DNA of 64,000 nucleotides from Trinickia soli (GTDB taxonomy: Bacteria; Pseudomonadota; Gammaproteobacteria; Burkholderiales; Burkholderiaceae), in NCBI RefSeq assembly GCF_002879855.1, contig NZ_PNYB01000005.1, positions 62,001 to 126,000 of the forward strand. Direction: 5' to 3'. Shown piece after piece: positions 18,444 to 28,510 of the stretch. The translations under genes and the position numbers were made by a program. Under the pieces are notes generated by a model. The model ran no database searches. It was not told where the DNA came from and worked only from the letters and a program-made list of their open reading frames with translations. How positions within the stretch are numbered: position 1 is the first letter of the stretch; each line of letters opens with the position of its first letter.

Positions 18444-18611
18444 ATGAAACACCACCAGCAATTGCGCAATTCGATGCCCGCACCGGCCGATCGGCAACCC
18501 GGCGAACATCGCGCTATTGCCGATGCGTGGCTGCGCAGCGCGCTCGACGGAATCCGGCAAATGCACCTCAACGAGAACACGCGTCGCGAGGTCGCAAAGC
18601 GGCTTTTCTAG
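18444..18611 (+). CDS. Possible small protein (55 aa)
   Basis: A short frame begins MKHHQQLRNSMPAPADRQ and ends LNENTRREVAKRLF. A strong GGGGGA ribosome site lies about 9 bases before the ATG, and a TACAC-TTTTTC-GTGTA inverted repeat lies about 110 bases upstream. No family was recognised. It sits among mobile debris and may be a genuine small gene or a chance frame. Confidence 0.35.
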   Translation: MKHHQQLRNSMPAPADRQPGEHRAIADAWLRSALDGIRQMHLNENTRREVAKRLF

Positions 18612-18747
18612 TGCTCAAGCACCGGCGCGCAACCACCAACGAATAGCACAAGCGCCGTCACGCTCGCCGACGCCACAAAGCACGAACCCGGCCGGGTTCG
18701 TCTCACACAACGAATCCCGACTCCAGGGGAGTAGATCGTGTATATCG

Positions 18748-18951
18748 CTAATGTTGGTCACGTAGCTGACGAGCAAGAATTACTTCATAAGCATCCTTCT
18801 CACTACATCGAGCCCTAGTCGCCTCATCTTCAGTTATCTCGATTTCAACCATCTTCACAACGAGTTCGCCCGCGTCATATCGTAAATAGTAACGCTCTGA
18901 CCGCTTGATGATCTCAATGCCGAAGCCAGTAAATTGGATCTCGTCACTCAT
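18748..18951 (-). CDS. Candidate CDI immunity protein (orphan cassette A)
   Basis: This 67-residue acidic soluble protein (MSDEIQFTGFGIEIIKRSER, then LVVKMVEIEITEDEATRARC) is encoded 11 bases downstream of the orphan CdiA C-terminal gene at 18963-19856. A small gene immediately after a polymorphic toxin is by position the cognate immunity gene, binding and blocking that toxin in the cytoplasm. I do not recognise a named immunity family. Lack of membrane segments suggests a soluble, probably enzymatic, toxin partner. Confidence 0.6.
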   Translation of the reverse strand: MSDEIQFTGFGIEIIKRSERYYLRYDAGELVVKMVEIEITEDEATRARCSEKDAYEVILARQLRDQH

Positions 18952-18962
18952 AGCTGCCTCAA

Positions 18963-19856
18963 TCAGAACAATGGACCAACGGTGTAAGTACCCGGGTGGG
19001 CGGGATCAATTGTGGCTTCAGGAATTCCACCGCTTGTAACCCCTCCAGGAATCCACTGTGAGTTTGCACCAAGTTCGTTCCCACTTGGCATGCGCAATCC
19101 ATAGGGGTTCGGTATGTCTATCCGAACCGGCGATGTGCCCAGCGTACCCGCGTCCAGTCCAAGCAAACCCTCCAGCTCAGGCACGCTGCCGCCAGCCTGC
19201 CCGATGATTTGATTAGCTACTGACGTCGGCATTACAAACGTTCCGCCCGGCGGCCCGACAACCCCCGTTGGGGCAGCACTGGATATTTTTGTCACGCCGC
19301 CTTCGAATTGAGATTGTTGGCTGTCTATGTAGTCTTGCGAGAGGTAGGTACTCGGGTCTGGTCGCGACCCTTTGGGCGTCGACAGAATTGTTTCAATCGT
19401 CGATTGGTCAAGGGCTCCGCTGTCTGTGGCCGCCGTACTCGGGCCGGCTCCGGCAAGTCCCGCTGCCAACGCCCCCGCGCCTACCGTGACCGTTTCCGTC
19501 TCGACGCCGGTCGATGGACCGATGCTGTCCTGCTCGCTGCCCTCCATCGGCGGCTCTAGCCGTACCGGCTTTACGGTGTCATTCGGGTCCTCTCCGCATC
19601 CGTGCGCACAAGCATTATTCAGTGTCTCGTTTGCAGCAGAATTCACCGCCCCGGCTGCGTTCTGCCCCAACGCGGCCGCGATGCCCCCACCCAACAGCGT
19701 CGTGCCCGCCGTAATAATTGCCAGTTGCGCGGGATCCGTCACCCCTTGGCCGTTGGTCACCGCCTTAGCGATATCGTTGGCAGTCAGGGCCGACACCGCC
19801 CCGCCAATCGCCCCATATCCAACACCCGAGGCAACCTTCGTCTGCAACGCCCGCAA
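18963..19856 (-). CDS. Orphan CdiA C-terminal toxin module A
   Basis: This 297-residue reading frame has no signal peptide or haemagglutinin repeats. It opens with a pre-toxin segment (VASGVGYGAIGGA) shared with module C at 28507-29523. The marker NETLNN follows near residue 78, equivalent to NEVLNN in the full cdiA. The remainder is a different toxin region, about 215 residues, whose tail (SGNELGANSQWIPGGVTSGG to the end TYTVGPLF) I cannot assign to a named toxin fold. The only available start is TTG at 19856, with a TAG a few codons further upstream. It is therefore more likely a silent donor cassette than an independently secreted protein. The immunity gene follows. Confidence 0.65.
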   Translation of the reverse strand: MRALQTKVASGVGYGAIGGAVSALTANDIAKAVTNGQGVTDPAQLAIITAGTTLLGGGIAAALGQNAAGAVNSAANETLNNACAHGCGEDPNDTVKPVRLEPPMEGSEQDSIGPSTGVETETVTVGAGALAAGLAGAGPSTAATDSGALDQSTIETILSTPKGSRPDPSTYLSQDYIDSQQSQFEGGVTKISSAAPTGVVGPPGGTFVMPTSVANQIIGQAGGSVPELEGLLGLDAGTLGTSPVRIDIPNPYGLRMPSGNELGANSQWIPGGVTSGGIPEATIDPAHPGTYTVGPLF

Positions 19857-19991
19857 ACCTAGACGCAGCTTGGCTTTGCAGCCCGTCTTCGCCTAGACAC
19901 GGTTCGGCCAGGGGGATTTTTTGCCCAGACGCGGTTTTGCGGCCCACCGACGCGCGGGCGAAGCAAGTTAAAGAACGATGACGCACAAACG

Positions 19992-20020
19992 CCGACGGGC
20001 CGATTGTATCGGCCCGTCGG
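19992..20020. repeat. Perfect 13-bp hairpin near unit left end (copy 1)
   Basis: CCGACGGGCCGAT-TGT-ATCGGCCCGTCGG is a perfect 13-bp stem with a 3-base loop. No T-run follows on either strand, so it is not a typical terminator. Diverged versions occur at 12425-12467 and 15502-15516. Its conservation beside the recombinase unit makes it a candidate recombination or protein-binding site. Confidence 0.6.
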
Positions 20021-20094
20021 GATAGTAAGAAGGGATAGAGATGCCGCACAAGCGCGGCTAAGAAGGAGGCGCCCGCCATACATGCTCACGGACG

Positions 20095-20121
20095 TTAAAA
20101 AGCCAGCCCGAAGGCTGGCTT
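20095..20121 (-). terminator. Rho-independent terminator of primase-xer-DUF29 operon (copy 1)
   Basis: Read on the minus strand, AAGCCAGCC-TTCG-GGCTGGCTT forms a perfect 9-bp stem with a stable TTCG loop and is followed by TTT. It lies 44 bases after the DUF29 stop, so it closes the minus-strand operon. Confidence 0.85.
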
Positions 20122-20164
20122 GCAGATTTCGGACGCCCCAGGACGACTGCCCCGAGACCTCCAA

Positions 20165-20596
20165 TCAGTCCGGCATAAACTCTTCATCCAACACCTGCTC
20201 CATGGACCACGGGCAGGTTTCGGGGAACACATCGAGTCCAGTTTCGCTGACTGCCTGTGCGAGAGCCTTTGCCCATACAACGCGCATCCACTCGGCATCG
20301 GCTAGCTTCGGTTTCAGGCTGGGAGCCTCGTCCAGAAGGTAAGCAACGTCCAGCCGTTGAGCCTTGATAGTTCTTTGCCAACTTGCGCCCCGCCGCGCGG
20401 ACTGGAACTGCCACTTGAGCAGATGCGCCAGCAGCACGGCCATGCGGCTGATCAGTTCGCGTTGTTCGCTCTTACCCACGTCCTCGATTTCCTCCGCGAT
20501 GTGTTCGATGTCCAGCGCCGAGAACTTGCCCGCGCGCAACAACGCAGCCTGTTCGTTGGCCCATGCCACCACGTCCTTCTCGTAGCTCGTTCCCAT
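20165..20596 (-). CDS. DUF29 family protein (copy 1)
   Basis: This 143-residue protein has the DUF29 pattern: an N-terminal YEKDVVAWANEQAALLRAGK, the core LDIEHIAEEIEDVGKSEQREL, then MAVLLAHLLKWQFQSARRG. The C-terminus carries AYLLDEAPSLKP and FPETCPWSMEQVLDEEF. DUF29 proteins are common in cyanobacteria and proteobacteria and have no established function. Here the gene is third in an operon after the primase and Xer recombinase, followed by a terminator. Fragments of the same gene occur at 13263-13550, and a more distant one at 11.55-11.91 kb. The start at 20596 has AGGGG about 8 bases upstream and the family N-terminus. Confidence 0.85.
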   Translation of the reverse strand: MGTSYEKDVVAWANEQAALLRAGKFSALDIEHIAEEIEDVGKSEQRELISRMAVLLAHLLKWQFQSARRGASWQRTIKAQRLDVAYLLDEAPSLKPKLADAEWMRVVWAKALAQAVSETGLDVFPETCPWSMEQVLDEEFMPD

Positions 20597-20655
20597 TTTT
20601 CGGCCCCTAAGCTCAGTCACGCATGGCGCCATTTTAACCACTCCCGTAAGTTCAC

Positions 20656-21732
20656 CTATTCCTCCGTTTCGCCCTCGGCTTGCGCCTCGGCGTCCAGTGC
20701 ATCCAGCAAGTCGGCCACCGTCGCCGACGGCTCATCCTCCGGTTTCAGTGTCGCACGCGTGAGCCGCGCCGGATGCGTCGCCGAATGGATATCCTTCAGC
20801 GCCCGGATACTCACCCGCGTGTACACCTGCGTCGTCTTGATGTCCGCGTGCCCCAGCATCGCCTGGATGAACCGAACGTCCGCCCCGTTTTCCAGCATCT
20901 GCGTGGCCATCGCATGCCGGAACAAGTGGCAACTGCCGATGTTGCCCAGCCCCGCCGCTCGCACGTGGTTACGCACCATCTGCGTCATCCGGTTATCCGA
21001 GAACGCCTGGCCCGTTACCGTCAGGAACAGCGTGCCGTCATCGCTCGCGATCGCCAACTCAGGCCGCACCTCGTCGCGGTACCGGGCCACCCACGCCAGC
21101 GCCCGATCGCCGATCGGAATCATCCGATCTTTCTTGCCCTTACCCTGTCGGACCATTAGCGTGCCGCGATCGTAATCGACGTCGCGCTGCTGTAGTCCGA
21201 TGATCTCCATGCGCCGTATCCCCGTGCTGTACAGCGTCTCCAGCATCGCTCGATCGCGCACGCCCAGCGCCGTCGTCGTGTCGGGTAGGCTCAAGACCCG
21301 CTCGACCTCCTCGATCGTCAGCACGTGCTTCGGTAAGCGCTCCTCCACCTTCGGCAGATCCAGATCGGCCGCCGGGTTGTACAAGACCCGGTTATTACGC
21401 GTGAGCCACCGGAACCACTTCCGAATCGGTGTCACGCGGGACGCCTGCGTCGTCGCCGACAGCGGCGCGCCGTTCTTCTTGCGCTTCAGGAACAGGTGTC
21501 GTTGATAGCGCTCAAGGATCGGCCTTGTCACCTCCGCCGGCCGCGTCAGGCCTCGCTCGTCGCACCAGCTCACGAAGTACCGCAGATACAGTTCCCAATG
21601 CTTGAGCGTATGCCGCGACGTGTTGCGCTCCTCCAGCCACATCAGGAAGTCCATCATCTGCCGATACAAGCTCAGCGGATCGTGCGCCGGCCCGATCGGC
21701 GGATACGGCTCTCGCCTCCCAAGGTTCGGCAT
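20656..21732 (-). CDS. Xer-type tyrosine recombinase (copy 1)
   Basis: This 358-residue site-specific recombinase has the SAM-like core-binding domain in about residues 20-115. The catalytic domain carries all active residues: Arg173 (GIRRMEI), the beta-hairpin lysine near 199 (QGKGKKDRMIP), His269 and Arg272 (HLFRHAMATQML), His295 (LGHADIKTT) and nucleophile Tyr304 (YTRV). It has a 55-residue acidic tail beyond the usual XerC/D end. The ATG lies two bases after the primase stop, so the genes are translationally linked. It most likely integrates, excises or rearranges the surrounding unit. Tail fragments occur at 13.3 and 17.9 kb. Confidence 0.9.
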   Translation of the reverse strand: MPNLGRREPYPPIGPAHDPLSLYRQMMDFLMWLEERNTSRHTLKHWELYLRYFVSWCDERGLTRPAEVTRPILERYQRHLFLKRKKNGAPLSATTQASRVTPIRKWFRWLTRNNRVLYNPAADLDLPKVEERLPKHVLTIEEVERVLSLPDTTTALGVRDRAMLETLYSTGIRRMEIIGLQQRDVDYDRGTLMVRQGKGKKDRMIPIGDRALAWVARYRDEVRPELAIASDDGTLFLTVTGQAFSDNRMTQMVRNHVRAAGLGNIGSCHLFRHAMATQMLENGADVRFIQAMLGHADIKTTQVYTRVSIRALKDIHSATHPARLTRATLKPEDEPSATVADLLDALDAEAQAEGETEE

Positions 21733-21734
21733 CG

Positions 21735-24700
21735 TTAGGACAGCTGGGCAACCGCGGCTAAAGAGAGGAGGCCGCCTTCGTGGTTAACCGCACTTCGCAC
21801 TGGCCCGACCGGATCGGCCGCCTCGCCTTGTTCAGTAAGGCTTTTCGGCCTCTCAGCCGCATCCAACCTCCCACCGACCACGGCCCGACCAGACCCCGAC
21901 CGATCATCGCTTAACCCCGACCGCGTGCCGTCGTCTGTAAGCGCAGTCGGGTCGATCAACCCGCACAGGTGCGGCTTACCATCGTCCTCGGCGCTGTACA
22001 GCAACTCGTATTCGAACACGCCGTTGCGTCCACGGTGCGCAATCACGTACTCAAGCTCGACCAGGCGCGACAGATGGATTTTCAGCTGCGTATCGCCCCA
22101 ACGCGTCGCCGTGCGTACCTCGCGACGTGTAAAGCGCAACGCCTCGCGTGTCTCGTCTCGGGCCTCGCATTCCTGTTTGACCCAATCCACCAGCAACGTC
22201 AGCAACCGCCGCGTCTGCGGCGGCAGCTCATCGAGCGTGCGGCCCAGCACGTCATGCGCGATGCGGTTCGCCAGCGCAATGTCCTCGCACATCACCTCGA
22301 TGTATTCGATGCTCTGGCCTCGATGCTCGACGCGCTTCACCTCGCGCTGATGCTGGTGCAACAGCGCAATCGAGCGGATCAGCGTCAGGTATTTCACATG
22401 GTCGCGCCGCGTTCTCGTCTTGTCATCGAGGAACGTCAGTCGATGCGCGTACGGATTGACCACGTGTATCGGCTTGAGCAACCTCTGTGCGTTGCGGTGC
22501 AACGTCGTGATCGCTTCGCGGTCCGCCTCGGCCAGCAGCCCCTCAAGCGTCTGCGCCGCTCGCTGGCGCGCATGGATCGCTCGCGTCTGCTCGCGCGTCT
22601 CGTTGATCGTCAGCACCAAGCACCGATTCAGCAGTTCCTCGTCGATGTCGATCGCCGTCGTCGTCAGCATCAGCATCACCGGGCCCTTAACGCGGTATTG
22701 CTTGGTCACCAAGTTTCCCGTCGTCTCGTCCTTGCCCGTCGAGGCGATCGTGAGTTCGCCGTCGCTTTGCAAGAGCTTCAAGGCGTATGCGGCCTGCCGC
22801 ACGCCCTCTTCCTCTGCGATCGCCAGAATCTTGTGCTGCAAGTCCGTCTCGCCCAGGTAGAACAGGCTCTGCCCTGTCATCGCGCTGTACTGGATCCGCT
22901 CTTCGTCGGGCATCAGGTTCAGCACCGCATCCATCAGCGAGCTTTTACCGGCCGCGCTCGTCGACTGGATCAGGATCGCCAGCGGCGCATCGAGCTTGCG
23001 CGATACCGCCGCAAGATAGCCGGCCAGCAGATTCGTCGATTCGCCCACGATCCCGCAGCGCTCCATGTCCTCCACGATCCGCTCGACCAAGTTCGGCGCT
23101 TTCAGCAACTCCAGCGCCGCGCGCTGCTGCGCCTCGTCGATCGGCGGTGCCGCATCCTTCGGCGCCAGCGCTGCCGTGATCGCCTCGTCTTGCAACGTCT
23201 CGAGCTTGAGCAGTACTCGCCCAAGGTCACGCTTGACCGTATCGTCCTGCGTGCCGAGCTCAGCTGCAGCCATCTTGATGAACGCCGCGCGCTGCTTGGC
23301 GCTGTACACGTCCAACGTATCGACGTGATAGCCCGCCTCGCTTCTCACCTGCACGTTCACGCGCATCTGGTCCGGGCCGAGGTTCTTTTGCCAACCGCGC
23401 ACACGCCAATGCCGATCGCCGAAGCTCAGCAGCAACTCGCCTGCGGCGCCCTCGGTTGCCGTCGGCTCGTCGATCGGCTGCGCCAGCGTCGTCGCCGGCA
23501 CAGGCGACAGCGGCTCATCAGGCTCGGTTGTAGCGGCTAAAGAAGGAGCGCTCGGACTCGGTTCCGGCGTCGGCTCCACCTCGGGCGTGGCCGGCGCCGG
23601 CGATGCCGACAGGATCGGCTCGCTCGATACCACTTCTTCTTTAGCCGCAAACTCAGGCTCATGATGCACAGGCATCGCCACGCCGGGCCGCTTGCCCTTG
23701 CCCAGCCACTCGGATTGCTGCAGCAACACGCCCAGGCCTTTTTGCGCAGGCTGTACCTTGCGCGCGTACTCGTTCGCATCCATCCCCTTCGGGAACAGCA
23801 CGCGGAAGCACTCGATGCCCGCCTCCAGCAACTGCAGCGCCAGCTTCTCAGCCGCAGCATTGCCGGCGTCGTCACGGTCATACGCGATCAGCACCCGACG
23901 CGTGCCGTGGCGCTTAAGCGCAGCCCAATGATCCTCGGTGAACCCATTGACCCCATACGCCGCGATCACGTTGCGATAGCCCACGCACCAGAACGTCATC
24001 GCGTCGATCAGCGCCTCGCACACGATGATTTCCTTGTGCGCCACCAGCGCCGATGCATTCCACACCCCGCGCAGCGGCGCGCCAAGGTACAAGTGCCTCA
24101 CATCGTTGCGGCCCAGCTTCGCATCCGCCGTGCGCCGTCCGTACAGTTGCCACACTCGCCCGCGATCGTCCTCGTCCTCACCGAGGATCGGCACCACGAT
24201 GCACCCGCCCAAGTGCTCGAAGCCCGTCGAGCGCGTCACCCCCACCCGCTGCAACTGCTCGCGCACCGCCTTGCCCGCAACGGTGTATTTTTTCGGGAGC
24301 TGGTAGGCCAGCGTCGAATTCGCATGCCCGAGCTTGAACCGATCGATCAGCTCTGGATGCATCAAGCCTCGCTCCGTCAAATACGCCTGCCCTTGCGGAC
24401 TCTCCTTCAGCGTCGCGTGGTAGTAGCTCACCACCCGCGCAAGCAGCACCTGATCATCGGCCTCCGGCTCGACCACCGACGGCAACGGCTGCGCTTGCGT
24501 CTTCACCAAACCCACCCGCATCCCATCGAGCGGCGCATCTTGCTTGAGCAACTGCACCGCGTGCGGCAACGACACCCCTTGCGTTTTCATCACCCAATCG
24601 AGCACCGAGCCGGCCGCGCCACACCCGAAGCAGTGGTACAGGTTCTTCGATTCCGTCACCACCAGGCTTGGCGACACGTCGTCATGGAACGGGCAGCGCA

Positions 24701-24815
24701 TCACCCAATCCTTGCCCCGGCGCATCAGGTCGTGCCCCTGGCCTTCGATCAGCCGCTTGAGCGACACCTCGCTCTTGAGCCGCTCCAGCTCTTCCTTCGC
24801 GATCGCCATCGGCAT
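21735..24815 (-). CDS. Primase-helicase replication protein (copy 1)
   Basis: This 1,026-residue multidomain protein begins with a CHC2 zinc finger (Cys41, His44, Cys62, Cys65), the primase DNA-binding module. A primase core and a TOPRIM domain follow (Glu267 in VCEALIDAM; Asp313 and Asp315 in AYDRDDAG). After a Pro/Glu-rich linker (about 400-450) comes a P-loop ATPase/helicase region with Walker A STSAAGKSS near residue 620 and a winged C-terminal part. The layout resembles replication proteins of plasmids, phages and phage-satellite-like islands, not the host DnaG. GGAGG stands upstream of the ATG. Encoding its own primase suggests that the parent element could replicate extrachromosomally. 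Confidence 0.85.
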   Translation of the reverse strand: MPMAIAKEELERLKSEVSLKRLIEGQGHDLMRRGKDWVMRCPFHDDVSPSLVVTESKNLYHCFGCGAAGSVLDWVMKTQGVSLPHAVQLLKQDAPLDGMRVGLVKTQAQPLPSVVEPEADDQVLLARVVSYYHATLKESPQGQAYLTERGLMHPELIDRFKLGHANSTLAYQLPKKYTVAGKAVREQLQRVGVTRSTGFEHLGGCIVVPILGEDEDDRGRVWQLYGRRTADAKLGRNDVRHLYLGAPLRGVWNASALVAHKEIIVCEALIDAMTFWCVGYRNVIAAYGVNGFTEDHWAALKRHGTRRVLIAYDRDDAGNAAAEKLALQLLEAGIECFRVLFPKGMDANEYARKVQPAQKGLGVLLQQSEWLGKGKRPGVAMPVHHEPEFAAKEEVVSSEPILSASPAPATPEVEPTPEPSPSAPSLAATTEPDEPLSPVPATTLAQPIDEPTATEGAAGELLLSFGDRHWRVRGWQKNLGPDQMRVNVQVRSEAGYHVDTLDVYSAKQRAAFIKMAAAELGTQDDTVKRDLGRVLLKLETLQDEAITAALAPKDAAPPIDEAQQRAALELLKAPNLVERIVEDMERCGIVGESTNLLAGYLAAVSRKLDAPLAILIQSTSAAGKSSLMDAVLNLMPDEERIQYSAMTGQSLFYLGETDLQHKILAIAEEEGVRQAAYALKLLQSDGELTIASTGKDETTGNLVTKQYRVKGPVMLMLTTTAIDIDEELLNRCLVLTINETREQTRAIHARQRAAQTLEGLLAEADREAITTLHRNAQRLLKPIHVVNPYAHRLTFLDDKTRTRRDHVKYLTLIRSIALLHQHQREVKRVEHRGQSIEYIEVMCEDIALANRIAHDVLGRTLDELPPQTRRLLTLLVDWVKQECEARDETREALRFTRREVRTATRWGDTQLKIHLSRLVELEYVIAHRGRNGVFEYELLYSAEDDGKPHLCGLIDPTALTDDGTRSGLSDDRSGSGRAVVGGRLDAAERPKSLTEQGEAADPVGPVRSAVNHEGGLLSLAAVAQLS

Positions 24816-24874
24816 CGTTTTCCCGACCTCCGCTAAAAACCTGTCAAGAGGGTTAGAGTAAAAAAACTGCGTTG

Positions 24875-24896
24875 CAGAGTACTCTGTTTACGAGTA
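24875..24896. promoter_or_regulatory. Candidate operator between primase operon and XRE gene (copy 1)
   Basis: CAGAGTACTCTG (24875-24886) is a perfect 12-bp palindrome. A further half site GAGTA follows at 24892-24896. It lies in the only gap between the divergent primase operon and the XRE-family regulator gene, where an autoregulatory repressor would be expected to bind. Confidence 0.5.
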
Positions 24897-24932
24897 TTGT
24901 CAAGCCTGCTTTCCGAAACCAGGGTTATCGTC

Positions 24933-25313
24933 ATGGCTCTCATCACCTCGCTAATTACCGGCGTGAAGACCAAGGACGAGCAGCTTTTCAAGGAGATGGG
25001 CGCGCGCATCGCACAGGCGCGCAAGGCCCGCGGACTGACCCAAGTGCAGCTGGCCGAGCAGCTCGGCATTGCACAGCAGACCCTCGCGCATTACGAGGGC
25101 GGTCGGCTGCGTCTGCCCGTTCCCACGTTGCTCGCGCTCGCCACGGAGCTCAAGGTCAGCGTGACCGAGCTCATCGGCGAGTCGGCCGCTCTTCCGCACA
25201 AGCCCGGCCCGGTTTCTCGACTGCAACGTCAAGTCGAGCAGATCAGTCGCTTGCCTCGCTCCAAGCAGAAGCTCGCCTCCGACCTGCTCGATACCGTGCT
25301 CGCTCAGGGCTAA
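24933..25313 (+). CDS. XRE-family transcriptional regulator (copy 1)
   Basis: This 126-residue protein has a Cro/CI-type helix-turn-helix in residues 24-80 (RIAQARKARGLTQVQLAEQL, then QQTLAHYEGGRLRLPVPTL). A short C-terminal tail rich in Leu/Arg/Gln may mediate dimerisation. It faces away from the primase-recombinase-DUF29 operon with palindromic sites between them. It is thus probably the switch controlling that operon and hence mobility or replication of the unit. The start at 24933 gives the expected short N-terminus, while an earlier ATG at 24897 would overlap the operator. The IS21 element inserted only 13 bases after its stop. Confidence 0.85.
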   Translation: MALITSLITGVKTKDEQLFKEMGARIAQARKARGLTQVQLAEQLGIAQQTLAHYEGGRLRLPVPTLLALATELKVSVTELIGESAALPHKPGPVSRLQRQVEQISRLPRSKQKLASDLLDTVLAQG

Positions 25314-25412
25314 TCGAGCGCATCTCTGTTAGCGCCGATGTAAAAATGACCCACCTCGCCGAAGTAAACCTGACCCACCTCGGGGATGCAAGATGGCGGT
25401 TTTTTGCCGCCG

Positions 25413-27214
<1,802 letters not shown>

Positions 27215-27236
27215 TAAGGGCCCGGGTGGGTCAGTT

Positions 27237-27536
27237 TTACTTCGGCGATTCGCCGGAAAGTGGGTCAGATTTAAATCGGCGTTGACAGCTAGGTGTTTGC
27301 ACCCACTCCACGATCCACGCAAGGGGCCCCCACTGCTGTACCAATGCCTGCCTCTTGGTCAAATACACGGTCGTCCCGTGATTGTTATACGGGACCACGT
27401 TTCCCGTCGTCAAATTGGGCGAATGTGGGGCAGTTAAAACGTCTCGATTGTAGGTTTCGACGTTATAAATTAAGCCGGCAGCCGCAATGGCAGCTGATAC
27501 CCAGTAGATCAGCGGTTTCAATTCTTGCCTACGCAT
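27237..27536 (-). pseudogene. Membrane immunity gene (cassette B), truncated by IS21
   Basis: The ATG overlaps the stop of the upstream toxin gene (TGATG), the arrangement expected of a coupled CDI immunity gene. The native part, about 83 codons, has one membrane helix (IYWVSAAIAAAGLIYNV) and a hydrophobic start of a probable second one (WGPLAWIVEWV). At 27287 the frame enters the IS21 right end and finishes with 16 IS-encoded codons (ending DPLSGESPK). The second half of the immunity protein is therefore lost or replaced. Function is probably impaired. Confidence 0.6.
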
Positions 27537-28093
27537 CAATTTTTCACGCTTCCAAACGGGTGAACGGTTGTACTGGGGCGGGTCACAGATCCGCCACCTC
27601 CAAGCCCGAGACCAAACGTAAAGCCACCTCCGTAGCTAGATGGATTCCAGGGCGACTTCGTTGGATCCTGATACACATCAAAACCTGCGTACGGCCCTAA
27701 TCCGACTCCGAAACTTGCCGTGTTGAACGGACCGCCTAGATCCATGATCGTATTTGCACCAGGATACGATCCCACGCTGATCCCAACTGAACCAGGTCCT
27801 CCGAACCCTACGCCAGGGACCTTATTTTGATTGAACGCTGTGTACCAGCCGAGATTTCCCTTGTCGTCTGTTGCAAGGCCAACCCCGCCCGTATAGGCAA
27901 GCCCGTGGAAAGTTACGCTACCGGACAACCCAATGTGAGCGGCCCAATTGTTCAGCGTCTCGTTCTGCGCAGCCGTCATCGCACCCAGCGGATTTGCTCC
28001 AGCGAGCCCCGCAAGCACACCACCGGTCATACTCGTGATGGCCGCCTCAAGCGGCGCCGGAATGTTCCCCGTCGGATCAATGATCGGATTCAT
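27536..28093 (-). CDS. Orphan CdiA C-terminal toxin module B
   Basis: This 185-residue frame opens with a pre-toxin segment (PTGNIPAPLEAAITSMTGGV) and the marker QNETLNN. A Gly/Phe/Tyr-rich region of about 135 residues with no Cys follows (GNLGWYTAFNQNKVPGVGFG, YGGGFTFGLGLGGGGSV). Upstream of the ATG the same frame reads CGSGAIGGAAGAL, the usual preceding CdiA sequence, so the module is a 5'-truncated cdiA end. The glycine-rich style resembles module C and its immunity gene encodes a membrane protein. A membrane-active toxin is plausible. No named toxin family was recognised. Confidence 0.6.
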   Translation of the reverse strand: MNPIIDPTGNIPAPLEAAITSMTGGVLAGLAGANPLGAMTAAQNETLNNWAAHIGLSGSVTFHGLAYTGGVGLATDDKGNLGWYTAFNQNKVPGVGFGGPGSVGISVGSYPGANTIMDLGGPFNTASFGVGLGPYAGFDVYQDPTKSPWNPSSYGGGFTFGLGLGGGGSVTRPSTTVHPFGSVKN

Positions 28094-28150
28094 CAGCGCC
28101 CCAGCCGCTCCCCCAATCGCCCCACTACCGCAACGCTTGAATTTGCATTG

Positions 28151-28510
28151 TTATTTCCGCCGCGACTTTTCGAGTCGCTCCGCAAACGCTGCACCAAGTA
28201 GAACTAACGCGAAACCAGGTGCGACAATCGAGAAGTCGGGTTGCCCAGCCCCCAAGACCCCGAAGCCAACGACAACGACGAACATCAACAGCACCATGGG
28301 TCGTACAAAGAGATTCATTAGCAGGTGCGGTGCGGGAGGGCGACCCACAAGACAAGCGCAAAAGACAAAAAAAGACGAAAGACCCGCGAAGAATGCGGCT
28401 CTTCGAGCGTCCACCATGTAGACGAAAGCAAATGCAAGCCCGTAAAAAATCACGAATTCAACAGCGTATAGAACACCTGTGCGCGCGATTGACACCAGTT
28501 TGTCAGTCAT
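28151..28510 (-). CDS. Membrane immunity protein of cassette C
   Basis: This 119-residue very hydrophobic protein has about three to four membrane helices (LYAVEFVIFYGLAFAFVYMV; AAFFAGLSSFFVFCACLV; MVLLMFVVVVGFGVLG; IVAPGFALVLLGAAF). It ends in a charged tail (RLEKSRRK). The ATG overlaps the stop of toxin module C by ATGA, so it is translationally coupled to that toxin. By position it is the cognate immunity protein. An integral inner-membrane immunity protein usually guards against pore-forming or membrane-acting CDI toxins. The next orphan module starts only about 60 bases downstream. Confidence 0.7.
   Translation of the reverse strand: MTDKLVSIARTGVLYAVEFVIFYGLAFAFVYMVDARRAAFFAGLSSFFVFCACLVGRPPAPHLLMNLFVRPMVLLMFVVVVGFGVLGAGQPDFSIVAPGFALVLLGAAFAERLEKSRRK

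Noticed and set aside
20165-20596. DUF29 as an immunity gene of the adjacent orphan CDI cassette
   Set aside because: It lies in the recombinase operon, is separated from the toxin module by a terminator and is on the wrong side of it. The true immunity candidates directly follow the toxin stops.
21969-23540. Long open frame (523 codons) on the plus strand opposite the primase gene, and its twin at 31636-33207
   Set aside because: It is an Arg/Gln/His/Leu-rich mirror of a GC-rich minus-strand gene, has no domain or ribosome site, and the opposite strand has clear CHC2, TOPRIM and Walker motifs.
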